From JAJZSS01 sp964463505 (GTDB lineage: Bacteria; Chloroflexota; Anaerolineae; Anaerolineales; UBA4823), in contig CAYXDC010000094.1 in the NCBI GenBank assembly GCA_964463505.1, forward strand, positions 1-10,031: DNA of 10,031 bases, read 5' to 3'. Position 1 is the first letter of the stretch. Every line of letters starts with the position of its first letter. Below are positions 1 through 6,309 of the stretch, piece after piece. Below the pieces are notes generated by a model. It made no database searches. It saw only the letters and a list, made by a program, of their open reading frames with translations, and was not told the origin of the DNA. A program made the position numbers and the translations under genes.

Positions 1-2334
1 GGACGAAAAGACTCCCTCTTCTCCACGGAAGCCATTGAATGGGCGGCGGCGCACACTGAGCAAGTCAACCTGCTGGAAAATGAATTTCTCGCCGCCTCCC
101 AGGCTCTGCTCGAGCGTGAAGCCAGTGAGCGCGAAGCCCAGCGCCAGCGCGAGCTGCAGGCCGCCCAACACCTGGCGGAAACGGAGCGCGCCCGTGCCGC
201 CGAGCAAACCCATGCCAGCCAGCGCCTGCGCCAGCGCGCCGTTTTTCTGTCCATCGCCCTGCTCCTGGTCGGCGTGCTGGCCATCACCGCGCTCCTGTTT
301 GGTCAGCGCGCCCTGCATGCCAATCGCCTGGCCAGCTCGCGCGAGTTGGCTGCTGCCGCCATCAGCAATCTTGCCGTCGATCCAGAGCGCAGTGTGTTGC
401 TGGCCTTGTATGCCCTGGACCAGTCCGATACCCTCGAAGCCCGCAACGCCCTGCGCCAGGCGCTCCCCGAGCTGCACGTCCTGCGCGTCATTCCCGCCCA
501 CCGCCAATCTCCCGGCGTCGCCTACAGCCCCGATGGCGCCCGTATTACCACCATTGGCGTAGATGGAGATGCCAAAATTTGGGATGCCGCCACCGGTCAG
601 GAACTGCTCAGCCTGTCTTTTACCCCCGAACCGGGCTTGGGTATCGCCTACAGCCCGGATGGAAGCTGGATCGCCACGGTCTCAAACAGCCACCTCATCA
701 TCTGGGACGCCGCGCACGGCCAGGCGGCGCTCACCCTCATCGGCAACCTCAGCCAGGGTACAGTCAACCGCGCCAGTTTCAGTCCTGATAGCCGCCGGGT
801 GGCGGTTGCCAACCTGGACGGCTCACCCAGAGTGTGGGATTTATCCACCGGACAGGAGCTGCTGTCTCTGCACGGCCACGCCGCGATCTGCGATGCGATC
901 GCCTTCAGCCCGGATGGGCAGCAAATCGCCACCGGCGACCAATCCGGGGTGATCCAGGTGTGGGATTCCACCAGCGGGCAGGTGTTGCTTTCCTTTGGTC
1001 AGGGGGGGGTGATCCATGACCTGGCTTACAGCCCGGATGGCAGCCGCCTGGCGACTGCCAATGAAGATGGCACTCTGGTGATCTGGGAGCCGGCTTCCGG
1101 TCAACCACTGCTCAGCCTGCCGCGCCTGCCCGGTATGTACGGCGTGACCTTCCTGCCCAACAGCCTGCGTCTGGTGACCACTCACCAGGATGGGACCGCG
1201 AAAGTATGGGACGCAACCACCGGGCAACTATTACTTACGCTTGCCGGGCATGTTAGCACTGTCGTCGATGTCGCCAGCAGCCCGGATGGCGCTCAAATTG
1301 CTACTGCTGGCTATGATGGCAGCCTGCGCATCTGGGATGCCGCCCCGGGCCGCGAGCTCACCACCCTCTCCGCCCACACCGACCAGGCCTGGGAAGTGCG
1401 CTACAGCCCGGATGGCGTCCGCCTGGCGACAGTTGGCCTGGATGGCTTTGCCCGCCAGTGGGACGCGCGTACAGGTCGGCTCCTGCTGGAGCTGGCTCCA
1501 GGAGAACCCCTCAATAGCCTGACCTATAGCCCGGATGGTCGTGCATTGGCTGCCGGCGGGATGGATGGCTCGGTCTTCGTCTGGGATGCGCTGACCGGAC
1601 AGCCCCTTTTGAGCGCGGCTGCGCACCAGGCGCTGGTCAGCGGGGAAGCCTTCAGCCCGGATGGCAGGTTTCTGGTCAGCGGTTCCTGGGATGGTACACA
1701 GAAAGTCTGGCAGCTCAGCACCGGGCAGGTTATTTCTACCTTCACCGGACACACATTGGGTTTTGGCGCGGGGATCACCTTCAGCCCGGATGGGGGTTCG
1801 GTCTTCAGCGGCGGCGCGGATGGCTACGCCCGCCAGTGGCAGGCTGCCGGCGCTGAACAGATAAATGAGTTTTCTTCAGAGGGTCGCGAGATCTATGGCC
1901 TGGCGCTCAGCCCGGATGGAAGCTTGCTGGCGCTGGGCTTGCAGGATGGCGAGATCGAACTCTGGGATACAGCCAAAAACACCCTTGTGCAGCGTCTCAC
2001 CGGACATGCCGGGCTGGTTTTCCGCCTGGCCTTCAGCCCGGATGGCACTCGCCTGGCTTCCGCCGCCTTCGACCGCCTGGCCAAAGTCTGGGATGTGCCA
2101 AGCGGCGCAGAATTGTTCAGCCTGTACGGCAATCCCAGCAATGTCTTCGGGGTGGCTTTCAGCCCAGATGGGCAGACTCTGGCGACTGTTGGCGCGGATG
2201 GCAGCCTGCGCACCTATACCCTGTCCATGGAAACTTTAATCACCCATGCCAAAGCGCGCCTCACCCGCTCCCTGACCGAAGCAGAATGCGAAAAATTCTT
2301 GCATACCACGCCCTGCCCGGCACTCCCTCCTTAA
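1..2334 (+). CDS. WD40-repeat protein with coiled coil and one TM helix (5' partial; STAND-type signalling protein)
   Basis: The reading frame is open from base 1, so the N-terminus lies outside the window; 777 residues are visible. Residues about 30-79 are a charged Glu/Arg/Gln/Ala-rich coiled coil, and residues about 81-100 form one transmembrane helix. A helical stretch (ASRELAAAAISNLAVDPERS and following) comes next, then 14 WD40 repeats from about residue 167 to 745, with regular SPDG turns and WD ends. That number fits two seven-bladed propellers. The tail (LTRSLTEAECEKFLH) matches the usual end of bacterial proteins of this kind. In the family, a STAND/AAA-like NTPase or a DNA-binding or effector domain normally sits N-terminal to the coiled coil; that part is inferred, not seen. 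The propellers probably act as a protein-binding sensor or scaffold. The in-frame GTG at 274 lies inside the TM helix and is not the true start. An 8-G run lies in repeat 5 (1002-1009). Confidence 0.93.
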   Translation, partial: GRKDSLFSTEAIEWAAAHTEQVNLLENEFLAASQALLEREASEREAQRQRELQAAQHLAETERARAAEQTHASQRLRQRAVFLSIALLLVGVLAITALLFGQRALHANRLASSRELAAAAISNLAVDPERSVLLALYALDQSDTLEARNALRQALPELHVLRVIPAHRQSPGVAYSPDGARITTIGVDGDAKIWDAATGQELLSLSFTPEPGLGIAYSPDGSWIATVSNSHLIIWDAAHGQAALTLIGNLSQGTVNRASFSPDSRRVAVANLDGSPRVWDLSTGQELLSLHGHAAICDAIAFSPDGQQIATGDQSGVIQVWDSTSGQVLLSFGQGGVIHDLAYSPDGSRLATANEDGTLVIWEPASGQPLLSLPRLPGMYGVTFLPNSLRLVTTHQDGTAKVWDATTGQLLLTLAGHVSTVVDVASSPDGAQIATAGYDGSLRIWDAAPGRELTTLSAHTDQAWEVRYSPDGVRLATVGLDGFARQWDARTGRLLLELAPGEPLNSLTYSPDGRALAAGGMDGSVFVWDALTGQPLLSAAAHQALVSGEAFSPDGRFLVSGSWDGTQKVWQLSTGQVISTFTGHTLGFGAGITFSPDGGSVFSGGADGYARQWQAAGAEQINEFSSEGREIYGLALSPDGSLLALGLQDGEIELWDTAKNTLVQRLTGHAGLVFRLAFSPDGTRLASAAFDRLAKVWDVPSGAELFSLYGNPSNVFGVAFSPDGQTLATVGADGSLRTYTLSMETLITHAKARLTRSLTEAECEKFLHTTPCPALPP
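652..2171 (+). repeat. WD40-coding repeats with a shared 11-base core
   Basis: The core agcccggatgg, which encodes the SPDG turn, occurs ten times exactly within the WD40 gene, for example at 652, 907, 1030 and 1279. Near-matches occur in other repeats, including agcccagatgg at 2161. Spacing is about 120-130 bases or multiples of that, one WD40 blade. It is a protein-coding repeat, not a separate element. The codon-level identity exceeds what the protein motif requires, which suggests repeat duplication or gene conversion. Confidence 0.85.
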
Positions 2335-2378
2335 TCTGGACCTGATCTACCCAATAGACTGAAAATCCACCACCCTCC

Positions 2379-2474
2379 GACCCTACAGGTTTCCGCAATG
2401 CCGCGGCCCATCCCTGCATCCCTTCCCGCGTCAACAATCCGGCAGTCTCGCGCTGCATTAAAACCTGCAGGGTC
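2379..2474. repeat. Inverted repeat, possible terminator of the WD40 gene
   Basis: The left arm gaccctacaggttt (2379-2392) pairs with the right arm aaacctgcagggtc (2461-2474), 14 positions with one mismatch. A second inner pair, aatgc (2397-2401) with gcatt (2455-2459), extends the stem. The right arm runs into a T-rich stretch, cttttct, as expected of a terminator for the WD40 gene 45 bases upstream, though the loop is long. The single mismatch is A-C in a plus-strand transcript but U-G in a minus-strand transcript. Confidence 0.5.
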
Positions 2475-2488
2475 TTTTCTATCCTGAT

Positions 2489-2549
2489 AACCGAGTTTTG
2501 TAAATTCGCTTTTTGAATTTCGCTCGATCTTTGAGTTCAAAACTCGGTT
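2489..2549. repeat. Intergenic stem-loop element, copy 1
   Basis: The outer arms aaccgagttttg (2489-2500) and caaaactcggtt (2538-2549) are perfect reverse complements of 12 bases. Inside is a smaller hairpin, aaattc (2502-2507) with gaattt (2515-2520), around the loop gcttttt. The layout and sequence match the element at 9860-9908, apart from about 17 extra bases between the inner hairpin and the right arm. It lies between the end of the WD40 gene and the end of the interrupted gene, so it may stop transcription from either side. Confidence 0.65.
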
Positions 2550-2648
2550 TCTGACAATAAAAGTAGGTGGATCGAGTTGATTATGGTAGGAGATTGACAT
2601 TGTGTGTAGGTGGAAAATTTATGGCACTTTCAGTTACTGGATAAATTA

Positions 2649-3578
2649 TTAGGACTGTGTTTGTCCATCTTCTTCTTCCGAACTCCCATCTTCGTTCCAA
2701 TGTTTTCGAACAATCTGATCTAACACAAAATGACCATTAACAATGATAGATTTCGTTTTATCATCTTGGGGGATTTCAAACAATGGTGGGCCACCATCTG
2801 TGCCGGGCTTAATCAAAAAATAGAATCCCACCATTGAGTAATACCATATAGTTTTACTTGCTTGTGCAAGTGTCCGTACTGAGAAGAGCGTAGCTGAACC
2901 CAGAGCCCCAGGTTTAAATGTTCTTTTATCTGCTGGATAAGGAGAAGTCGCGAGTACACATGCTATATAAGATGGATGAACAGCTTGGCTAGCAGCAATC
3001 GTTTCCTCTTGTTGCCAAAGCTTAAAATCATTTATTAAATCCTCTTCAAATCCATGTGTCTTAAAAATTTCTGCAAATTTTATATGAATTTATTCGGTAG
3101 TAAAGTGCTTTTTCCATACGTCTTTTGCCTGTTCAAAATTTTCTGCGTCCATGAAATGTTTACGTAAGTCTCTGTCAAAAGTAGTAATTGTGCACACAGC
3201 CAGGGTCTCAATTAAAGTGCGTAGTACTGCCCTTGCAGGTAAATCAAGGCCGTACAAGCAAAGTTTTCTAATTGCTATGACTTGTGTACAAGCTGCCCCC
3301 GTTAATACCCAAGGCACACGTAAGTCTTCAGTAATTGGCTGATTGTTTTTGGATAATTCAAAATGTAAAGCTACCAGCCAACATATCGCCTGCTCAAGGA
3401 TCGCGAATCATGGTTGTAAATGAATTAATGCGATATCTTCTGCTTCCTGGCTATATTGATCGAGTAACTTACCAAAATCTGGATCATATACAGCTTTTAG
3501 ACTTGTATGGGCAGAAGCATATTCCCATAAATCAAAAACTTCTTTTTGTATCCCGGCTGACATATTCTCACCATTCAT
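2649..3578 (-). pseudogene. Interrupted AT-rich gene of unknown function (two in-frame stops)
   Basis: Minus-strand reading from the ATG at 3578 (or the ATG at 3563) gives one continuous frame of 309 codons to a TAA at 2649. It is broken only by TGA at 3408-3410 (codon 57) and TAA at 3090-3092 (codon 163). All three pieces read as normal, largely helical soluble protein: residues after the first stop include FAILEQAICWLVALHFELSK, the middle has RAVLRTLIETLAV, and the end is acidic (EEEDGQTQS). No frameshift is needed. Both stops can be explained by single C-to-T changes (CGA or CAA to stop). The Arg-Thr-Leu-Ile-Glu stretch weakly recalls the helical DUF5677-type proteins; this is not a firm assignment. 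No signal peptide is evident. The gene is far more AT-rich than its neighbours, suggesting transfer. A near-consensus promoter precedes it. Recent decay is the likeliest reading; base errors in the sequence or readthrough are alternatives. Confidence 0.75.
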
Positions 3579-3593
3579 TGTCCAAGGTTCTTA

Positions 3594-3964
3594 GTTTTAA
3601 CTTTGGGATATGTATAGTTATAGTGCTTAAGCCTCGCAGTGACAAGTAAGTTGATAAAGATATTAATAATACTGTACTGCCAAAGTTATCCTTACCAGAT
3701 GATTTGTTCTGATATTTTATTGTTTGAACCTTTAGTCGGAGGATATCTCTTGCACCACAATAAGTATTATTGGTGCGATAGAACAGTACATCCCAAATTA
3801 TAGTATATGCTTGGAAATGGTATTGGGCCAGAAGCATTCAATATGAGATTCATCAAGAAAGCGTTGAAAACAGCTCTCCAGCCAATACATGCCTGGTTTT
3901 TCTTTTTTTCCCCCATCATTGATAACATACTTCATCCTTTTTTCGTACATATCTGAGGTTCTAA
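3594..3964. other. AT-rich intergenic region
   Basis: About 370 bases lie between the MFS gene end and the interrupted gene start. Apart from the promoter at 3617-3645, no convincing gene is seen. Short open frames here lack a ribosome site and protein-like composition. A T-rich run at 3897-3909, followed by five C, shows no clear stem beside it, so no terminator for the MFS gene can be called. The composition jumps to GC-rich at the MFS stop codon. Confidence 0.5.
3617..3645 (-). promoter_or_regulatory. Sigma-70-type promoter of the interrupted gene
   Basis: On the minus strand, TTGTCA (3645-3640) and TATAAC (3622-3617) are separated by exactly 17 bases, close to the sigma-70 consensus. Transcription would begin near 3610, about 30 bases before the ATG at 3578. 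It is the best promoter match seen in the window and lies within AT-rich DNA, where weak matches arise by chance. Confidence 0.6.
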
Positions 3965-5155
3965 TTATCCCGCCACTACCAGCCCCCGCCTCACCCCCAG
4001 AAGCACCGCCAGCGTCAGCGCCAGCACCGGCACATTCACCAGCAACAGCGTCTCCCAGCTCGCCAGACTTATCAGGCTGCCCGCCGAAAAGGTCGTCAAC
4101 GCCTGCGCCCCGAACAGGATGAAATCATTCAGTCCCTGCGCCTTAAAGCGCTCCGCCCGCGTGTACGCTCGCATTAGCAAAACCGTGCCGCCAACAAATA
4201 CGAAATTCCAGCCTACCCCCAGCAGCACCAGCGCCCACCAGTAGTGCAGCAGGCTCTGGCTTACCAGACCTATCGTCACCGTGCCCGCCAGCGCCAACAC
4301 TCCCAGGAGCATCAGACGCACCACCCCCAGCCGGTCTATCAGCCACCCGCTGATCAGCGACGGCAGAAACATCGCTACAATATGCGACTGGATCACCAGC
4401 GTGATATCGTCCAGGCTAAAGGCGTGCTGCTCCAGATGCAGCGGTGTAGCCGTCATCACCAGGGTCATCACCCCGGCCGCCACCATCGCCGAAAGCACCG
4501 CCGTCATAAATAGAGGCTGTATAGCAATCACCCGTATAGGCCGCTGCCCGCCAGCAGCCCCCGCACCTGCGCTCGCCCCGGCCTGGTTTGTGCGCGTTGC
4601 GCTCACCACCCCCGCCCCCAGCCAGTACAAAAGCGCCAGGCTCAGGAACGAGCCCACGTACACGCTCTGCGGGATCAGCAGGCTGGTCTGCCGGGCGATC
4701 TCCGGCCCGAAGTACCCTGCCAGGATGCCTCCCAGCAGCACGATCGAGACCGCTCGCCCCGCCTCGGCTGCCGGTCCGGCTTCTGCCGCTGCAAAGCGAT
4801 ACTGCTGCCCCACCGCGTTGTTCAGCCCGATCAACACCGCACTCACGCTGAACAGGACAAAATCGCTCGTATAGACTGCCCAGGCAGCCAGCAGCGCTGC
4901 CAGCCCGGCCCCCACCGCCGAGGCCTGGAAAAGCCGCTTGCGCCCGATTTTCTCCGCCAGCATATTCGCCGGGATTACTGCCGCAGCCAGCCCCACCACC
5001 GACAGGCTCGCCGGCAGCGTGGCCAGCGCCGGGTCCGGCGCCAGCTGCTTGCCCACCAGACCCCCCAGCAGCGCCATCATCGTCGCTCCGCTCATATTCA
5101 ACGCACTGGCAATGGCTAAAATGGGTACATTCCGGGAAGATATACCAGGGATCAT
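3965..5155 (-). CDS. MFS transporter
   Basis: A 396-residue protein with about 12 hydrophobic helices, the normal length for a major facilitator permease of the inner membrane. The loop between helices 2 and 3 carries a motif-A-like segment, AEKIGRKR (residues 67-74), and the equivalent loop in the second half reads SGWLIDRLGVVRL (269-281). A Gly/Ala-rich hydrophilic linker (about 185-207) separates the two six-helix halves. The segment VGGTVLLMRAYTRAERFKAQGLNDF (split around residue 340) resembles putative drug or metabolite exporters of the family, but the substrate cannot be read from sequence. An AGGGG ribosome site lies eight bases before the ATG. The gene follows the secreted-protein gene in the same direction, with 86 bases and a hairpin between them, so co-transcription is possible but unproven. 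Confidence 0.9.
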   Translation of the reverse strand: MIPGISSRNVPILAIASALNMSGATMMALLGGLVGKQLAPDPALATLPASLSVVGLAAAVIPANMLAEKIGRKRLFQASAVGAGLAALLAAWAVYTSDFVLFSVSAVLIGLNNAVGQQYRFAAAEAGPAAEAGRAVSIVLLGGILAGYFGPEIARQTSLLIPQSVYVGSFLSLALLYWLGAGVVSATRTNQAGASAGAGAAGGQRPIRVIAIQPLFMTAVLSAMVAAGVMTLVMTATPLHLEQHAFSLDDITLVIQSHIVAMFLPSLISGWLIDRLGVVRLMLLGVLALAGTVTIGLVSQSLLHYWWALVLLGVGWNFVFVGGTVLLMRAYTRAERFKAQGLNDFILFGAQALTTFSAGSLISLASWETLLLVNVPVLALTLAVLLGVRRGLVVAG

Positions 5156-5179
5156 TGCAATACCCCTAAAATGGACTCA

Positions 5180-5207
5180 ACAGTGCCGGAAATGTCTCCG
5201 GCACTGT
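5180..5207. terminator. Perfect hairpin between two minus-strand genes
   Basis: The arms acagtgccgga (5180-5190) and tccggcactgt (5197-5207) are perfect 11-base complements around a six-base loop. It lies between the stop at 5242 and the MFS start at 5155, both minus strand. The minus-strand continuation (TGAGTCCATTTTAGG) has only a weak T-run, so it may be a poor terminator, an RNA-processing site or an attenuator for the MFS gene. Confidence 0.5.
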
Positions 5208-5241
5208 GCAGTGAATGAATTAAAGTAGCTCGCTGGCCCGG

Positions 5242-6015
5242 CTATCGTGAAGATATCGTCGGCAAGAAAGCCAGATTATTCTGCGGCAGGTAATAGGCAA
5301 TCCGCAAGCCGCAGATTTGCAATGTGGGGCCCAGCGCATCGGGCCAGCCGATCAGGGTATAGGCATTGGCGATGTTGTTCACCGTCTGAGTGATCTCTGC
5401 GCTGACCACAAAGCCATACCCACCCGCAAAGGCATCCGTCGAGCCAACATGCACCAGGTCAGCCGTGCTCACCCCGGGTGCGTAACGCGTGATGTAGCCT
5501 TCCACACCGGCTGCCGCGTTAGTATCCCGGTAATATACCCTGAGAAACTTGATGATGGCCTCGTCCGGCAGGATGGCTTCCGTATTCAGGATCAAGCCAG
5601 TTCCAACCCCTGCGGTGACATGCGTGCAGCCAACCCCATCATAGGCATACTCAGTCGTCGAAGTCCGCCCGCGCAGGGTGGCCCCGGAAACCGTATAATA
5701 GTGAAATATCTGGGTAGGTGCACTGGTGGCGCCCGTTTCATTAGTGCGCTCCACACCCTTCACCGGGTTGTCGTCAGGGGCAATGCCCTGCGGGATGACG
5801 AATGGCTCGCCGCTGGCATCCAACCCGTTCTCTGGGATCACAATCCCTGCGTCCAGGTAGCTGTCAAAGCTGGCTTTGGATTCGATTACTTCGCCGCCCG
5901 GCTCTGTCGCCGGGATCGAGATCTGGGCCAATACGGCGCCTGTTCCTATCAGCGCCGCGGCTGCGATCAACACCGCTGCGATGCGCAGCCAACTTTGCAC
6001 TTTCTGTTTTCCCAT
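5242..6015 (-). CDS. Secreted protein of unknown function with C-terminal FLP tail
   Basis: A 257-residue protein. Residues 1-30 form a clear Sec signal peptide: positive N-region (KQK, R), hydrophobic core and an AVLA cleavage site before Gln31. The mature part is rich in Thr, Ser, Tyr, Gly and Val with alternating hydrophobic residues, consistent with a beta-sandwich. Its core runs from about FHYYTVSG (104-111) to LRIAYYLP (237-244). There are two cysteines, Cys130 and Cys235, which could form a disulfide. The last residues, NLAFLPTISSR, resemble the short Phe/Tyr-Leu-Pro ends found on many exported Chloroflexota proteins; this link is from general familiarity and its function is not established. 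An AGGAG ribosome site seven bases before the ATG fixes the start. I do not recognise a named family. It is divergent from the CAP lipoprotein gene. Confidence 0.82.
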   Translation of the reverse strand: MGKQKVQSWLRIAAVLIAAAALIGTGAVLAQISIPATEPGGEVIESKASFDSYLDAGIVIPENGLDASGEPFVIPQGIAPDDNPVKGVERTNETGATSAPTQIFHYYTVSGATLRGRTSTTEYAYDGVGCTHVTAGVGTGLILNTEAILPDEAIIKFLRVYYRDTNAAAGVEGYITRYAPGVSTADLVHVGSTDAFAGGYGFVVSAEITQTVNNIANAYTLIGWPDALGPTLQICGLRIAYYLPQNNLAFLPTISSR

Positions 6016-6021
6016 CTTGTT

Positions 6022-6027
6022 CTCCTT
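6022..6027 (-). promoter_or_regulatory. Ribosome binding site of the secreted-protein gene
   Basis: The minus strand reads AAAGGAGAACAAGATG. AGGAG lies seven bases from the ATG at 6015, a strong site that supports this start and the signal peptide it produces. Confidence 0.8.
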
Positions 6028-6057
6028 TGGTTGGTCAGGTGCAACTGATTCAGATAA

Positions 6058-6088
6058 ATTATACCGGATTTAGCCGCCACGCGCGCAA
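6058..6088 (-). promoter_or_regulatory. Promoter of the secreted-protein gene
   Basis: A perfect TATAAT on the minus strand (6063-6058) sits about 43 bases before the ATG at 6015. A partial -35, TTGCGC (6088-6083), is 19 bases further upstream, slightly too far, so the -10 box is the main evidence. Confidence 0.5.
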
Positions 6089-6253
6089 AAAACTGGGCAA
6101 CCTACCAGGCACAGCATGAGCCAGCTTCCGGTTATATAGATTAGACGTCAATGCCCCTGGTTTTGATCCCAAGCGAGCATATTCCTGCGGGTTTTCAGTT
6201 CCTTCTGTCCTTCATCACCAAATTTTCCCTCTACCATTATTGGATAATATAGA

Positions 6254-6259
6254 TATAAT
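6254..6259 (+). promoter_or_regulatory. Possible -10 box of the CAP lipoprotein gene
   Basis: TATAAT lies in an AT-rich patch 51 bases before the ATG at 6310. No good -35 hexamer is found at the proper distance, so this is only a candidate. It would place the start of transcription near 6266. Confidence 0.4.
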
Positions 6260-6300
6260 ATCTCTTTATAAGTAAATCACGCATGTGGTTCGGCCCCCAG

Positions 6301-6305
6301 GGAGG
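6301..6305 (+). promoter_or_regulatory. Ribosome binding site that decides the start at 6310
   Basis: GGAGG at 6301-6305 is four bases before the ATG at 6310. The earlier in-frame ATG at 6283 has no ribosome site and would add nine residues in front of the lipoprotein signal. The 6310 start is therefore preferred. Confidence 0.8.
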
Positions 6306-6309
6306 GAAA

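Larger units (their letters stand above)
2335..2648. other. Intergenic region between convergent genes
   Basis: This stretch of about 310 bases separates the ends of two converging genes. It holds the two inverted-repeat structures at 2379-2474 and 2489-2549 and no credible gene. Base composition changes here: GC-rich up to about 2475, then clearly AT-rich, marking one edge of the island that continues to about 3964. Confidence 0.6.

Noticed and set aside
652..2171. CRISPR-like regularly spaced repeats
   Set aside because: The repeated 11-base core lies in frame inside WD40 blades; spacer lengths and coding sense match protein repeats.
274..2334. Start of the WD40 protein at the GTG at 274
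   Set aside because: The frame is open to base 1 and encodes a coiled coil upstream; 274 lies within the transmembrane helix.
2331..2600. An 89-residue minus-strand frame across the intergenic palindromes
   Set aside because: Its codons are made up by the two inverted repeats and it overlaps the end of the WD40 gene; no ribosome site was seen.
3408..3410. In-frame TGA as a selenocysteine codon
   Set aside because: The gene has a second in-frame stop (TAA), the residue context (Gln-Pro before, Phe-Ala after) is not a redox motif, and no clear SECIS-like hairpin was seen directly downstream.
3335..3649. A 104-residue plus-strand open frame
   Set aside because: It is antisense to the start of the interrupted gene and lacks a ribosome site; the minus frame is far more protein-like.
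3568..3837. An 89-residue minus-strand open frame upstream of the interrupted gene
   Set aside because: It overlaps the start and promoter of the interrupted gene, has no clear ribosome site and no recognisable pattern; AT-rich DNA gives such frames by chance.
4281..4874. A 197-residue plus-strand open frame
   Set aside because: It is antisense to the MFS permease and shows composition typical of the reverse strand of a GC-rich gene.
5317..6048. A 243-residue plus-strand open frame
   Set aside because: It is antisense to the secreted-protein gene, which has a signal peptide and a strong ribosome site; the plus-strand translation has no recognisable features.
6283..6309. Start of the CAP lipoprotein at the ATG at 6283
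   Set aside because: No ribosome site precedes it, whereas GGAGG precedes the ATG at 6310.
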